NCBI RefSeq assembly: GCF_000255135.1
Contig: NC_016751.1
Location: forward strand, 1,984,001-2,048,000
DNA length: 64,000 nucleotides
From: Marinitoga piezophila KA3
GTDB lineage: Bacteria > Thermotogota > Thermotogae > Petrotogales > Petrotogaceae
Direction of reading: 5' to 3'
In this document: positions 27,096-37,098 of the stretch, piece by piece
Position numbering within the stretch: the stretch's first letter is position 1
Layout: each line of letters starts with the position of its first letter
Program-made: the position numbers and the translations under genes
Notes under the pieces: generated by a model
Database searches by the model: none
Told to the model about the DNA's origin: nothing
The model's input: the letters and a program-made list of their open reading frames with translations, nothing else

Positions 27096-29282
27096 TTATA
27101 TCTTGAATTTTTTTATTAAATCTTCCAATTTCCTTACAGATTCTTCTAAGATTTGAGATGTTTTTAGCAGTTCTTCGCTGCTTTTTTCTATATAAACAAA
27201 TTCGTCTTTTGATTCTCTAACATACTCGTTCACATGAAGAACATTTTTTGACGCCTGATCCATAGCTGCTGCCATTTCTTCTGAAGAAGCGCTCTGTTCT
27301 TCTGAACTTGAAGCAAGGCTATCAACCATACTTACAATATTTACAACAGAATTCTTAATTGCCTCAAATTCTTTTGAAACCTCTGAACTCTTTTCTGAAA
27401 CCCTTTCTATAATTTTTGAAACATTTAATGATTTCTGGCTAACAGCATCTGCTTCGTCTTTTATGCCTTTTAATAAGTCAGAAATATTCTCTGTGGCGTT
27501 TCTTGTTTCTTCTGCAAGTTTTCTAATTTCATCGGCAACAACGGCAAATCCTTTTCCTGCTTCTCCAGCTCTTGCTGCTTCTATTGCAGCGTTTAAAGCA
27601 AGAAGATTTGTTTGTTCAGCGATACTTATAATAGTATCAACTATTTCTCCGATATTTGCAGATTTTTCCTGTAAATTTTTAACGCTTTTTGTATTTTCTA
27701 CTGCCGCATTTCTGGCTTCAGTGGCTATTTCTAATATTTCTCCAATACTCTTTTCTCCTGATTTTACAGAATTTTCAACATCTGTACTCTTTTCGCTTAA
27801 ATCCTGTGCTGCTGAACTTACCATTTGAGCCGCAGAAGCAACTTCTTCAACACCAGATGTTGTTTCTTCAATTGATGATGCAGCGTTATCAGATTCTGTA
27901 AGAGCGATATTTAAGGTTTCTTCGACCTTTTGTGTAACGTCCTTTAGTTTATTTGAGGCATTTAAAAGATTATTTTTTTCTTTAATCAAGTTGGAATTTT
28001 CTGAGATTATTGATTTTATTAATAATCTTAAGGATTTTCTCATATTTTCAAGTGAATGTTCAAGATGTCCAATTTCAGATTTTGATGTAATTTTTATTTC
28101 TTCGTTTAATATGCCGTTTTCAATTTTTTTGATGTTATCAACAAGTCTATTTATGGATTTTGTAACCAGTACTTTCATTATGTAGAATATAACAAATACA
28201 ATAATAACAAGAATTAATAATAGAATAAGAATATTTTGTATAGTGGAGTTATATAATGATTCATAAATCTCATCTTCATAGGCTGTTATTACAACATATA
28301 AGTCGCCGCTCATTTTTTTCACATAAGCGATTTTTTTGTATAATTTATCAGAATTTGTAGATTTTGGAAAATAATATTCATAAAAACCATTTTCCTTTTC
28401 AATGGCAAGATCAACAATTTTTTTACCACTTTTTGGATCAACAGCAGTAGCTTCCTTTCCGATTTTAGATTTGTCCTTATATATAAAATATTTTCCATCT
28501 TTTGTATATACTATAGGATATGTATTATCTCCAATATATGATGTTGAGTATAATTTTTCATATAATGAATCAAGGAATTTTTTCTTTCTTTCATCTAATT
28601 TTTTATCTATATCATCAATATAAATTCCAGTTCCAACCATCCATTTAAATTCAGGAATCCAGAAAGCAACACCTAATTTTGGAAATAATTTATCTTCTGG
28701 TTCTCCAGGTTTTGACCAGTGGAAAAGCAAAATTCCATCATCATTATTTTTATAAGCCTCTTTGGCTCTGTTTATTAATTCTCTAAGGATATATATTCCG
28801 GTTTTATCTTTTAAATCATATAAATTTTTACCTTCAAGAGAAGGTTTAGCAGCATGCATAATATTTACTCCGTGTTCATCGTATATATAATAATATCCAG
28901 TTCCATTGTCATATCTTATTTTTCGAACAGCTTCTTTTGCAAGATTTTGAGCTTCTTCAAAGGACATTTCACCTTTTTTTGCTTTTTCTACATAGCTGTT
29001 AATTATATCTTTCACAACAGCATTTAAGGTTTTTAACCTTAAAATAGAGGCATCCATCATCTCTTCTTTTAATTGTTCTGTTCCTGTACGATATGTTTCC
29101 ATTGTTGTAGCAATGTTTTCCACGCTTTGCTTTAATACGCCGTTTTTTACATATTGATCTGTCAAGTTTTTAAGGTTTTTATACATTGCAATACCGTTTA
29201 TCAAAAATCCGACAATGATAACAATTGAAACAGATAAAATAACCTTAAACCCCAGCGTTTGATGAAAATTTACCTTTTTCAT
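27096..29282 (-). CDS. Methyl-accepting chemotaxis protein with sCache_2-type sensor
   Basis: The start is the ATG at 29282 ([13 protein letters not shown]), well spaced behind AAAGGGGTG. A GTG nine bases earlier overlaps that site. The product has 728 residues. The first membrane helix is at about 12-32. Next comes a sCache_2-like domain ([20 protein letters not shown], then [33 protein letters not shown]) and further extracytoplasmic sequence to about 345. A second helix at about 350-375, HAMP, and a full methyl-accepting domain with the conserved tip follow. sCache_2 domains often sense small carboxylates, but the ligand is not deducible. It lies between two near-twin receptors, is not one of them, and differs throughout. 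Confidence 0.92.
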   Translation of the reverse strand: MKKVNFHQTLGFKVILSVSIVIIVGFLINGIAMYKNLKNLTDQYVKNGVLKQSVENIATTMETYRTGTEQLKEEMMDASILRLKTLNAVVKDIINSYVEKAKKGEMSFEEAQNLAKEAVRKIRYDNGTGYYYIYDEHGVNIMHAAKPSLEGKNLYDLKDKTGIYILRELINRAKEAYKNNDDGILLFHWSKPGEPEDKLFPKLGVAFWIPEFKWMVGTGIYIDDIDKKLDERKKKFLDSLYEKLYSTSYIGDNTYPIVYTKDGKYFIYKDKSKIGKEATAVDPKSGKKIVDLAIEKENGFYEYYFPKSTNSDKLYKKIAYVKKMSGDLYVVITAYEDEIYESLYNSTIQNILILLLILVIIVFVIFYIMKVLVTKSINRLVDNIKKIENGILNEEIKITSKSEIGHLEHSLENMRKSLRLLIKSIISENSNLIKEKNNLLNASNKLKDVTQKVEETLNIALTESDNAASSIEETTSGVEEVASAAQMVSSAAQDLSEKSTDVENSVKSGEKSIGEILEIATEARNAAVENTKSVKNLQEKSANIGEIVDTIISIAEQTNLLALNAAIEAARAGEAGKGFAVVADEIRKLAEETRNATENISDLLKGIKDEADAVSQKSLNVSKIIERVSEKSSEVSKEFEAIKNSVVNIVSMVDSLASSSEEQSASSEEMAAAMDQASKNVLHVNEYVRESKDEFVYIEKSSEELLKTSQILEESVRKLEDLIKKFKI

Positions 29283-29329
29283 ATTCCACACCCCTTTGAA
29301 TTTTTTTTAATATAGAGATATTTGTAAAT

Positions 29330-29360
29330 ATTATATCATTAAATTTTAAAAAAAATACAA
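29330..29360 (-). promoter_or_regulatory. Promoter candidate of the sCache chemoreceptor
   Basis: On the minus strand TGATATAAT (29330-29338) is an extended -10, with TTGTAT (29355-29360) upstream at a long spacing of 19. Confidence 0.5.
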
Positions 29361-29417
29361 TGGAAAAACTTTAAATTTGCGTAACGAAAAATATTTTTGA
29401 TTTTGAGTTAAATAAAA

Positions 29418-29450
29418 AAAGCACTTCGGTATTGAAATCCGAAGTGCTTT
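29418..29450 (-). terminator. Terminator of chemoreceptor copy 2
   Basis: AAAGCACTTCGG and CCGAAGTGCTTT pair around a nine-base loop, then TTTTTTT on the minus strand, 13 bases after the stop codon. Confidence 0.9.
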
Positions 29451-29462
29451 AAATTTTAGATT

Positions 29463-31448
29463 TTAGATTTTAAATTGTTTAATAAGAGTATTAAGTTCTT
29501 CACTTAAATCTTCAAGTCTATTAGCAACCTTTGTAATCTTTGCAAAGTCTTCGTTCTGTGCTTTTATTTCATTCTTGAAGTTAATTACATCTTCAGCAAC
29601 GCTTGTAACAGCTTTATTTGCAGTATCTACAGCAGCTGCAATTTCCTCTGTTGATGCTGTTTGCTCTTCTGCTGATGATGCAGTGCTGTCAATCATCATT
29701 GAAATACCTTCAATTTCCTGTGTGATACTTTCAAATTGTTCTGCAATTTCAAATACCATCTTGTTTGCTTCATTTATACTTTCAACAACATTTTCTGTTT
29801 CTTTATCAACTTCTGAAGCGCTGTTTTGTATTTTTCCAAGTATATTTGCAATTTCTTCTGTGGCTTTTTTACTTTCTTCTGCAAGTTTTCTAATTTCATC
29901 AGCAACAACAGCAAATCCTTTTCCTGCTTCTCCAGCTCTTGCTGCTTCAATAGCTGCATTTAATGCAAGGAGGTTTGTCTGTTCTGTAATTGAGTTAATT
30001 GTTTCAACAATTTCCTGAATATTAGCAGTTTCACTTGCAAGTACCTTAACTGTTTTTGCGTTTTCCTTTGCTTTTTCATTAACGTCAATCATTTTTGTTT
30101 TAACTTCTTCAACGTTCTTTGAACCTTCTTTAGCAAGTCCTGAAACCTGAGTTGATCTTTCCATTATTTCCTGAGTTGATCTTGAAACGTTTTGTGCTGC
30201 AGCAGCAATTTCTTCAACACCGGCAGTTGTTTCTTCAAGTGAAGAAGAAGCGTCCTGAACCTTGGAGTTAATTTCTTCAATTTCATCGTATATTCTCAAG
30301 TTTAATTCATAATTCTTATCAATAGAATTAGAAACTTCTGAAGATGTTTCAATTAATGTTTTTGAAGATTCCTGAACCTTTTCAACAAGTGTTCTTAATG
30401 AAGCAATTGTTTGGTTCATAATTTTAGCAAGAACACCCAATTCATTATTTGCATCAACATGAACTTTAACGTTAAGATTACCCTTTCCAACCTCTTCCAT
30501 TTCTTTTGTCATAATTAAAATAGGTTTTGTAATTGCTTTATTAACAAATACAATACCAATTACAAAAGCACCAATCATTATTACAAGGAATACAACAATT
30601 AATACTGAAGTTTCCTTCCATACTGCGTCTGTAATTGCTTTTTTAGGTATTGCTGTGTAGATTATCCAGTTTATACCTTTAACCTTCGAATAAAATGTAT
30701 ATATTCTTTTTCCGTTTTGAGTATACTCAATTAAACCGCTATTGTTTGTGGATTTTCTGAAAAATTCCGAATCTTTAACATTAACTCCCCATTTTTCAGG
30801 ATCTGTGTGCATTAAAGTAATACCTTCGCTGTTTACAAGGTAAGAATATTCTTCCTTAAATACTTTATCGTCACCAAAGAATGTATCAACCAGTTCTTTT
30901 ATTGATAAATCAATTGCAATTACTCCAATAATCTCATTTGTTTGTGGATCTGTAACTGTTTTTGATACAGTAATTAATACGTCATTATTTCCTGCATCAA
31001 CATATGGTTCAGAAATTATGATTTTTCCCGGCGTTTTCATTGAAGCCTTATACCATGGCCTTGATGTTGGATCATAATCAGCAGGCAAATCATCACTTGG
31101 GATGGATAACATAGTTTTGTCCTTTAATCCCATATATACTGCTGCATAGTGGTAATTATCAACAATATTTTTAAATATTTTAAGTATATTGGTTCTTTCA
31201 TCATGTTGATTGCTGTATGCCGACTTTACATTAATGTCATTGGATAATGTATTTAAAAGGTTTATAATTGGGTCAAAATATGTTTCTAATAACTTTGCAT
31301 TGGTATCGGTAACTGAACGAAGATGTTTTTTATAATTTTCAAAGCTCTTGTTATAGTTGTTATATGTGCTAATTCCGGTAAATATAGCCATTGGAAGAAT
31401 AGAGATTAAGATAATAATACCTATCATTTGAGCTTTTAATGATTTCAT
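29463..31448 (-). CDS. Methyl-accepting chemotaxis protein with dCache domain, copy 2
   Basis: The product has 661 residues, with the same architecture as the receptor at 24904-26889. From about residue 264 to the end the two proteins are identical, and their DNA differs at only three positions, all silent. The sensor half differs at many residues (for example RLKD region, [14 protein letters not shown] against [14 protein letters not shown]). It keeps the same amino-acid-binding signature (Y-x4-R-x-W-Y, later Y and D). So two receptors probably sense different amino acids with one shared output domain. The ribosome binding site AAAGGAGG precedes the ATG. Confidence 0.93.
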   Translation of the reverse strand: MKSLKAQMIGIIILISILPMAIFTGISTYNNYNKSFENYKKHLRSVTDTNAKLLETYFDPIINLLNTLSNDINVKSAYSNQHDERTNILKIFKNIVDNYHYAAVYMGLKDKTMLSIPSDDLPADYDPTSRPWYKASMKTPGKIIISEPYVDAGNNDVLITVSKTVTDPQTNEIIGVIAIDLSIKELVDTFFGDDKVFKEEYSYLVNSEGITLMHTDPEKWGVNVKDSEFFRKSTNNSGLIEYTQNGKRIYTFYSKVKGINWIIYTAIPKKAITDAVWKETSVLIVVFLVIMIGAFVIGIVFVNKAITKPILIMTKEMEEVGKGNLNVKVHVDANNELGVLAKIMNQTIASLRTLVEKVQESSKTLIETSSEVSNSIDKNYELNLRIYDEIEEINSKVQDASSSLEETTAGVEEIAAAAQNVSRSTQEIMERSTQVSGLAKEGSKNVEEVKTKMIDVNEKAKENAKTVKVLASETANIQEIVETINSITEQTNLLALNAAIEAARAGEAGKGFAVVADEIRKLAEESKKATEEIANILGKIQNSASEVDKETENVVESINEANKMVFEIAEQFESITQEIEGISMMIDSTASSAEEQTASTEEIAAAVDTANKAVTSVAEDVINFKNEIKAQNEDFAKITKVANRLEDLSEELNTLIKQFKI

Positions 31449-31506
31449 ATTTAACCTCCTTTTGTTAGATTGTTATTTTTTTAATTAAGTTAATCCCAAA
31501 AAATTA

Positions 31507-31530
31507 CCCAAAAAGCAAAAGCTTTTTGGG
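31507..31530 (-). terminator. Terminator after the aldolase gene
   Basis: CCCAAAAAGC and GCTTTTTGGG pair around AAAA. On the minus strand a TAATTTTTT stretch follows. Confidence 0.7.
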
Positions 31531-31559
31531 ATATCTAAGATAAATAATAAAAATTATCC

Positions 31560-32192
31560 TTACAAGTTCTTACTATAAGAAGCAATGTATAAATTTCTCA
31601 TCCATTTAATATCTTCTTCTGATAATTTATGTCCTCCGCCCATTAATTCAACATTAAAAGCTATATTAGCGCTTTTTTCTGTTATTTCAGCTGCTATTAA
31701 AGCTTCTTTTAAAGTTCTTCCTATTGCCACAATTCCGTGATTTGCTAATAAAATTCCATAAACTCCTAACTTAAACTTTTTAACTGCTTCTATAGCAAGA
31801 TCCTTTGTTCCGGGAAGCTTATATTCAGCCACTGGTATTTCCCCGCCAATAATTTGTGCCTGGTCTTCAATATAACATGGAACAGGTTTTCTCAAAGCTG
31901 AAAAAATTGAAGCATAAAGACTGTGTGTATGAACTACTGCTGTTATTTCAGGAAAATTCTTATAGATTTCAAGATGTAAAGCTTTTTCGCTTGATGGTTT
32001 TAAACCGTCTATATGTTTTTCTGTTTCAAAATCAAGAACAGATATATCATCCACATTTAAAACATCATATGGAACACCTGATGGAGTAATATATATCCTG
32101 TTTCCGTCTCTAATACTAACATTTCCCCATGTTCCTTTAATTAACCCTTTTTTTTCCAGATACTCAATTGCATAAATAATTTCTTTTTTCAA
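31560..32192 (-). CDS. Class II aldolase/adducin-family protein
   Basis: This 210-residue protein is of the L-fuculose-phosphate aldolase type. Visible are GTWGNVSIRDGNRIYITPSG (phosphate-binding loop), PSSEKALHLEIY (catalytic Glu at about 73), AVVHTHSLYASIF (zinc His pair) and ANHGIVAIG (third zinc His). Family members cleave fuculose-1-phosphate, rhamnulose-1-phosphate or 5-methylthioribulose-1-phosphate, or dehydrate the last. The substrate is open. It lies 11 bases downstream of an aminotransferase gene. Since that pairing could fit methionine salvage, a methylthioribulose role is one possibility, but no other salvage gene is nearby. Confidence 0.85.
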   Translation of the reverse strand: MKKEIIYAIEYLEKKGLIKGTWGNVSIRDGNRIYITPSGVPYDVLNVDDISVLDFETEKHIDGLKPSSEKALHLEIYKNFPEITAVVHTHSLYASIFSALRKPVPCYIEDQAQIIGGEIPVAEYKLPGTKDLAIEAVKKFKLGVYGILLANHGIVAIGRTLKEALIAAEITEKSANIAFNVELMGGGHKLSEEDIKWMRNLYIASYSKNL

Positions 32193-32203
32193 TATATTTT
32201 CAC

Positions 32204-33391
32204 CTACCTATTATTGTAAGCCTTAACAGCTTCAGCGAGTATATATGTTGCCTTTTTCAATTTTTCACTTTCAAGAACATAAGCAATTCTTATTTCCTGT
32301 TTTCCAGAACCTTCTGTAGCATAAAAACCTGTAAGTGGTGCAACCATTACAGTAGTATTGTCAATAGCAAAATCTGTAAGCATCCATTTTACAAATTCTT
32401 CGCTATCGTCAATAGGTAACTTTACAGAAACATAAAATGCACCTTTTGGTTTTTTAAATACAGCACCTTCTATTTTTGACAACTCTTCATAAACAGCTAA
32501 TCTCCTTTTATCATATTCTTCGTAAACTTCTTTTATGTATGAATCATCCATTTCAAGAAGTCCTATAGTTCCTAATTGAGCTGTCATTGGAGGACAGAGC
32601 CTTGATTGAGCCATTTTCATTACCTGGTTGTATAATTCTTTGTTTTTGGTAGCGAAAACACCTACTCTTGCACCACATGCGCTATATCTTTTTGAAATAC
32701 TGTCTACAACAATTGTTCTATCGTATTCTTCAAAGGCCATTGTAGAAATATGTTTTGTTCCGTCAAATGTAAATTCCCTATAAACTTCATCAGAAATAAT
32801 AAACAAATCGTGTTTTTTAGCAAAATCTACAATTCTTTTTAATTCTTCTTCTGAGTATACAGCTCCTGTTGGGTTTGAAGGATTTGAGAAAATAATGCCT
32901 CTTGTTTTTGAAGATAAAGCTTTTTCAAATTCTTCTGTGGAAGGAACTGCATATCCTGTTTCAGGTAAAGCTCTTACAGGAACGAGTTTTACGTTAATCA
33001 TTTCGGCAAATCCTCTGTAATTTGCATAAAATGGTTCAATTACAATTACTTCATCTCCTGGATCAGCAATAGCAGCCAATGCAAATACAATAGCTTCACT
33101 TCCGCCATTAGTAACGATAATTTCTTCTGGTGTAAATGGAATGTCATGCTTATTATAATATTTTGAAAATGCTTCCCTTAATTCCATTAATCCTGCTGAA
33201 TGAGTATAGGCAATAACTTCAGGTTTATAATTTTCAATGTAATCAAAAAATGCTTTTGGAGTTTCAAGATCTGGTTGTCCTATATTTAAATGCAAAACAG
33301 TTTTTCCAGCTTTTTTTGCTTCTTCTGCATATGGAACAAGCTTTCTAATAGGTGATGCCTGCATGTTTAAAACCCTTTGTGAGAAATTCAT
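32204..33391 (-). CDS. Pyridoxal-phosphate aminotransferase, class I (aspartate-type)
   Basis: The start chosen is the ATG at 33391 (MNFSQRVLNM), behind CCGGGAGGG on the minus strand. In-frame ATGs up to 33469 lie before that site and encode an atypical extension. The product has 395 residues. It has the class I fold: LHLNIGQPDLETP, NPSNPTGAVYSEEELKRI, the cofactor Lys in VVDSISKRYSACGARVG (about residue 239), and a substrate-carboxylate-type Arg near the C-terminus in EIRIAYVLES. The substrate is not certain. It forms a two-gene unit with the aldolase. Confidence 0.9.
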   Translation of the reverse strand: MNFSQRVLNMQASPIRKLVPYAEEAKKAGKTVLHLNIGQPDLETPKAFFDYIENYKPEVIAYTHSAGLMELREAFSKYYNKHDIPFTPEEIIVTNGGSEAIVFALAAIADPGDEVIVIEPFYANYRGFAEMINVKLVPVRALPETGYAVPSTEEFEKALSSKTRGIIFSNPSNPTGAVYSEEELKRIVDFAKKHDLFIISDEVYREFTFDGTKHISTMAFEEYDRTIVVDSISKRYSACGARVGVFATKNKELYNQVMKMAQSRLCPPMTAQLGTIGLLEMDDSYIKEVYEEYDKRRLAVYEELSKIEGAVFKKPKGAFYVSVKLPIDDSEEFVKWMLTDFAIDNTTVMVAPLTGFYATEGSGKQEIRIAYVLESEKLKKATYILAEAVKAYNNR

Positions 33392-33475
33392 TTTTTTCCC
33401 TCCCGGTATTAAAAATTTTGATATTTTTTTCATAACTAATTTTACCATAAATGTTAAGCTTTTTTTCATATAAAT

Positions 33476-33504
33476 TTGTAATAATTAAGTGTAGCATTTA
33501 TTAA
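33476..33504 (+). promoter_or_regulatory. Promoter candidate of the rnhB-mazG operon
   Basis: TTGTAA (33476-33481), 17-base spacer, TATTAA (33499-33504). It lies in the 154-base gap between divergent genes. Confidence 0.45.
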
Positions 33505-33545
33505 ATCTTAAAACATAATAATATAAGAATGAAAGAGTGAGAGCA

Positions 33546-34208
33546 ATGGATATTGAGTATTTAAAAAAATATGGTAAAATAATAGGGGTTGATGAAGCTG
33601 GGCGAGGACCGCTGGCAGGACCTGTTGTTGCTGCTGCAATTGAAGTGGAAAATGAGAATCAACTTAAAATACTTGAAGAGATTTCAAATGATTCAAAAAA
33701 ATTATCAGAAAAGAAAAGAGAAGAGATTTATGAAATATTAATAAAAAACTTTAATTATTCAATAGAAATTGCTACACCTGAAGAAATAGATATTTATAAC
33801 ATATTTTCAGCAACGACACTGGCAATTGAAAGGAATTTAAAAAAATATAATCTTTCAAATGCTTATGTTATAATAGATGGCAAGAATTTCAAATTAAGTA
33901 TTGAAAATTATGAATGTATTGTTAAAGGAGATGCAAAGTCTAAAACAATAGGAGCTGCTTCAATACTTGCCAAGGTTTATAGGGATAGATTAATGGTAGA
34001 ACTTGATAAACAATATCCGGAGTATAACATGAAAAAACATAAAGGATATCCAACAAAAGAACATATAAAACTAATAGAAGAAAATGGAATAAAAGAATTT
34101 CATAGAATAACCTTTAATCCAATAAAAAGAATGATTATTGAAAAAAACGTTTCAATTAATAAAAAAGAATTTTCCACCATGCGTTTAATGAGAATAGGAG
34201 TACTTTAA
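33546..34208 (+). CDS. rnhB: Ribonuclease HII
   Basis: I start at ATG 33546 (MDIEYLKKYGK); the GTG at 33537 would add three residues. The product has 220 residues. It has the catalytic GVDEAGRGPLAGPVV (Asp16, Glu17), VIIDGKNFKL and KGDAKSKTIGAASILAKVYRD motifs, and the C-terminal KHKGYPTKEH. It removes single ribonucleotides and RNA-DNA hybrids from DNA. It is the first gene of a five-gene operon ending with prmC. The next gene overlaps or abuts its stop. Confidence 0.93.
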   Translation: MDIEYLKKYGKIIGVDEAGRGPLAGPVVAAAIEVENENQLKILEEISNDSKKLSEKKREEIYEILIKNFNYSIEIATPEEIDIYNIFSATTLAIERNLKKYNLSNAYVIIDGKNFKLSIENYECIVKGDAKSKTIGAASILAKVYRDRLMVELDKQYPEYNMKKHKGYPTKEHIKLIEENGIKEFHRITFNPIKRMIIEKNVSINKKEFSTMRLMRIGVL

Positions 34209-34222
34209 TGAAAGGGGATAAT

Positions 34223-34906
34223 ATGAGGGATAAAGCCAGAGAAAAGTTTGAACAATTGCTTGAAATAATGGAAGAGTTACGTTCTGAACATGGTTGTCCG
34301 TGGGATAGAAAACAGACTCACGAAAGCTTAAAACCATATATGATTGAAGAAGCATATGAAGTGGTGCATGCAATAGACGAAAATAATATGGATGAATTAA
34401 TTGAAGAATTAGGAGATGTAATGTTGCAGGTTGTATTTCATTCACAAATTGCAAGAGAAAATAATGAATTTACAATTGTTGATGTGCTTGAAAGAATTAA
34501 TTCAAAAATGATACGTCGTCATCCACATGTTTTTAAAAATGAAGGGGAATATTCATATGAACAATGGGAAAAAATAAAGGCTAAAGAAAAAGGGAAAAAG
34601 CAATATTCAAAAATAGGTGAGATAAATAAAGGACTTCCACCATTAATGAATTTAAGAAGATTAATAGAAAATTCATTTGCAGTGGATTATGACCCATATA
34701 AAGAAAAAAATATATTTGAATTATTAAAGAGAGATTTGGAAAGTCTTGAAAATGAAGGTAACGAAAATAATGAAATAGAATTATTAACGCATTTAATCTA
34801 TTATTTTGTAAAAAAAGAAAGAAATATAGATTCACTGTTATCAAAGGCTGCAAAGGAATATTTTGAAAAATATAAGAAATTTGAAAACGGGGAGGATAAG
34901 GAATGA
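34223..34906 (+). CDS. mazG: Nucleoside triphosphate pyrophosphohydrolase MazG
   Basis: The start is ATG 34223 (MRDKAREKFEQ), because AAAGGGG lies between it and the earlier ATG at 34208. The product has 227 residues. The first MazG domain is canonical: SEHGCPWDRKQTHESLKPYM, then EEAYEVVHAIDENNMDELIEELGDVMLQVVFH, with the EExxE...ExxD magnesium site. It hydrolyses (d)NTPs to monophosphates and pyrophosphate. The second half contains FKNEGEYSYEQWEKIK and a weaker second repeat. It is in an operon with rnhB and the putative foldase. Confidence 0.92.
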   Translation: MRDKAREKFEQLLEIMEELRSEHGCPWDRKQTHESLKPYMIEEAYEVVHAIDENNMDELIEELGDVMLQVVFHSQIARENNEFTIVDVLERINSKMIRRHPHVFKNEGEYSYEQWEKIKAKEKGKKQYSKIGEINKGLPPLMNLRRLIENSFAVDYDPYKEKNIFELLKRDLESLENEGNENNEIELLTHLIYYFVKKERNIDSLLSKAAKEYFEKYKKFENGEDKE

Positions 34907-35943
34907 AAAAAGGTTTGTTGATTTTGATGATGATTGTATTTGCTATTGTATCTGTTTTTGGTGTAGTTAGTTATCAGGAATTAGAGGATAAAACCATTGT
35001 GAAAATCAATGGTGAAGCTGTAAATTACGATTATTTCCAATCACAGGCAAAGACGCTTGAATTATTAAGAGGAATAAACAATTTAAATGGTGAATTTTAC
35101 AAAGTGCTCGTTGGAAGCAAAGAAGGAAACCAAACAATTCAAAAATATGAAAAAATGAAATTGGATAAATTAAGTGGTGAAATATTATTTATTCAATTTA
35201 CAGAAAAAGAAAAAGGGATAAATCTTGAAAAAGAAGAACTTTTTAATAGCATTTCAAATGATATAAATAATGTATTTAAAAGTTCAGGATTGTCAGAAGA
35301 TAAAATAAAGCTTTATTTATTATCAAAGGGTTTCGAAAATAAAGAGCAATATATTTATAGTATATATCATGAAAAGTTATATAAAAAAGCAATATCAGCG
35401 ATTTATCAATATCTTCTTGAAAATGTAGAAGTATCAGATGAGGAAATAAAAGCGGAGTATGAAGCTAATAAAGATTCATATTATAGTCCTCAACGAGCAA
35501 CATTGGATTTGATTCTTTTTAAAACAAGCGAAGAGGCTTCTCTTGTATATCAGAAAATAATAGATGGGTATTATACATATGATGATGTATATAAAACAAA
35601 ATTGGAAAGTTCAGAAGCAACGTCTTTGACTATTTCTCTTGAAGATAATACAAATGATCTGGTTAATCAAATAAAATCTTCCTTTCCAGGCGCAATATTA
35701 AAACCAATGAAATACAGTGGCTCTATTTATTCTCTTATAAAGATTGAAAAGAAATATCCTAAAAGATCTTTAACTATTGATGAGGCAAAGGAAAGAATAA
35801 TAAACAAATTAAAAGATGAAAAAGCAAAGAAATTATTTGATAAATTGGTCGCTGAAGAATTTGAAAAATTTAAATCAAATTCAACGGTAATAATTAATTC
35901 AAAATATTTCAAAGGAGATGAAAGCAATGGCAAAAATAACTAA
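34903..35943 (+). CDS. Exported SurA/PrsA-like chaperone (peptidyl-prolyl isomerase family)
   Basis: This 346-residue protein has an N-terminal signal peptide (LLILMMIVFAIVSVFGVVSY). Residues 30-190 look like a SurA N-terminal helical domain (IVKINGEAVNYDYFQSQAKTLE, then VEVSDEEIKAEYEANKDSYYSPQRATLDLILFKTSEEAS). The last is the usual lead-in to a parvulin domain. The isomerase core after it is short and lacks clear active-site residues, so it may act only as a chaperone. It closes with a helix (LTIDEAKERIINKLKDEKAKKLFDKLV) typical of SurA/PrsA C-termini. The start overlaps mazG by four bases. Confidence 0.7.
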   Translation: MKKGLLILMMIVFAIVSVFGVVSYQELEDKTIVKINGEAVNYDYFQSQAKTLELLRGINNLNGEFYKVLVGSKEGNQTIQKYEKMKLDKLSGEILFIQFTEKEKGINLEKEELFNSISNDINNVFKSSGLSEDKIKLYLLSKGFENKEQYIYSIYHEKLYKKAISAIYQYLLENVEVSDEEIKAEYEANKDSYYSPQRATLDLILFKTSEEASLVYQKIIDGYYTYDDVYKTKLESSEATSLTISLEDNTNDLVNQIKSSFPGAILKPMKYSGSIYSLIKIEKKYPKRSLTIDEAKERIINKLKDEKAKKLFDKLVAEEFEKFKSNSTVIINSKYFKGDESNGKNN

Positions 35944-36232
35944 AGAAGATGTAATGAATGCTTTAAAAAATGTATATGATATGGAAATAGGTTTTGATGT
36001 AGTCTCATTAGGGCTTATATATGACGTAAATGTTGATGAGGAAAATAACGTTCATGTATTAATGACATTAACAACACCAATGTGTCCTCTCGCAGGGATG
36101 ATTACAGAAGATGCGAAAAATAAAGTTGGATCAATTGAAGGTGTAAAAAGCGTAAAAGTAGAATTAACCTTTGATCCTCCATGGGATCCTTCAAAAGCTT
36201 CAGATGAAGTAAGAACAATACTTGGAATATGA
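35927..36232 (+). CDS. DUF59 / MIP18-family iron-sulfur assembly factor (SufT-like)
   Basis: The start is ATG 35927, nine bases after AAAGGAG; the ATG at 35918 touches that site. The product has 101 residues. It contains VYDMEIGFDVVSLGLIYDVNVD, MTLTTPMCPLAGMI (with the conserved Cys) and VELTFDPPWDPSKASDE, all typical of the family. It helps iron-sulfur cluster maturation. The gene overlaps the end of the chaperone gene and the start of prmC. Confidence 0.9.
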   Translation: MAKITKEDVMNALKNVYDMEIGFDVVSLGLIYDVNVDEENNVHVLMTLTTPMCPLAGMITEDAKNKVGSIEGVKSVKVELTFDPPWDPSKASDEVRTILGI

Positions 36233-37053
36233 GATTAAATGAATATATAAAAAATAATAGGGAAATAATGTTAAAAAAGGGGATATTTAATCCCCTTTCT
36301 TTTGTTGCAAAATTAATTTCAAAAATAAAAAAAATAGAATTTTCAAAGATTATCCTCGATCGTGATTTTGAAATAGATGATAAATTGCTATTACTCCTGA
36401 ATAAGATAATTATTGAAGATTATCCTGTGGAATATATCACCAAATCTGCAGAATTTATGGATTTTGAATTATATGTTGATGAAAATGTATTAATTCCGAG
36501 GATAGAAACAGAAGATCTTGTTAAAATTGCAATGAAAATAATAGAAAAAAATAAATATAAAAATATACTTGATCTTGGAACCGGTAGTGGAGCAATTGCA
36601 ATAGCATTAAAAAAAAGCTTTCCGGAAATTAATATTTATGCATCTGATATTTCTGAAAAGGCTTTAAAAGTTGCTAAAAAAAATGCTGATAAAATTAATG
36701 TGAAAATAGAATTTTTTGAAAGTGATATTTTTTATAACATTCCAGAAGAAGTTTTAAAAAAAGTAGATTTTATAGTTTCCAATCCCCCGTATGTAGAGGA
36801 AAAATTTTATATAAACTCAAATTCATTAAAGTATGAACCTGAAAATGCATTGGTTGCAGGTAAAGATGGTCAGGATTTCTTTCTGCGATTATCAAATGAG
36901 TTTCCAGATTTATTGTTTGAAAAGCATTATTTATTTGAAACAACTGAATTTAATATAGAAAAAACAAAAGAGATTTTGTCTGAATTTGGAATTATAAAAA
37001 TTTACAGAGATTCATTTGAAATTAATAGATTTGTTGAAAAATTAAAAAAGTGA
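36229..37053 (+). CDS. prmC: Release factor glutamine methyltransferase PrmC (HemK)
   Basis: This 274-residue protein starts at an ATGA overlap. An N-terminal helical domain is followed by VDENVLIPRIETEDLV, SAM motif ILDLGTGSGAIAIAL at about residues 115-129, and the catalytic SNPPYVEEKFY at about 183-193. It methylates the Gln of the GGQ motif in RF1 and RF2. Its last codons contain the promoter of the next operon. Confidence 0.93.
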   Translation: MRLNEYIKNNREIMLKKGIFNPLSFVAKLISKIKKIEFSKIILDRDFEIDDKLLLLLNKIIIEDYPVEYITKSAEFMDFELYVDENVLIPRIETEDLVKIAMKIIEKNKYKNILDLGTGSGAIAIALKKSFPEINIYASDISEKALKVAKKNADKINVKIEFFESDIFYNIPEEVLKKVDFIVSNPPYVEEKFYINSNSLKYEPENALVAGKDGQDFFLRLSNEFPDLLFEKHYLFETTEFNIEKTKEILSEFGIIKIYRDSFEINRFVEKLKK

Positions 37054-37059
37054 TATAAT
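37031..37059 (+). promoter_or_regulatory. Promoter of the binding protein-kinase-HD-GYP operon
   Basis: TTGTTG (37031-37036), 17-base spacer, TATAAT (37054-37059), with TG extending the -10. It overlaps the prmC stop codon. Confidence 0.7.
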
Positions 37060-37098
37060 TTAAATAATGTTATCAATATAAATATTGGGGGTGGCAAT

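Noticed and set aside
25016-30018. Identical plus-strand frames of 147 codons opposite both chemoreceptors
   Set aside because: They are shadows of the conserved signalling domain in two near-identical genes. No start signals are present.
32204-33469. Longer aminotransferase start at 33469
   Set aside because: The extra 26 residues are hydrophobic-basic and atypical, and the GGGAGGG site directly precedes the ATG at 33391.
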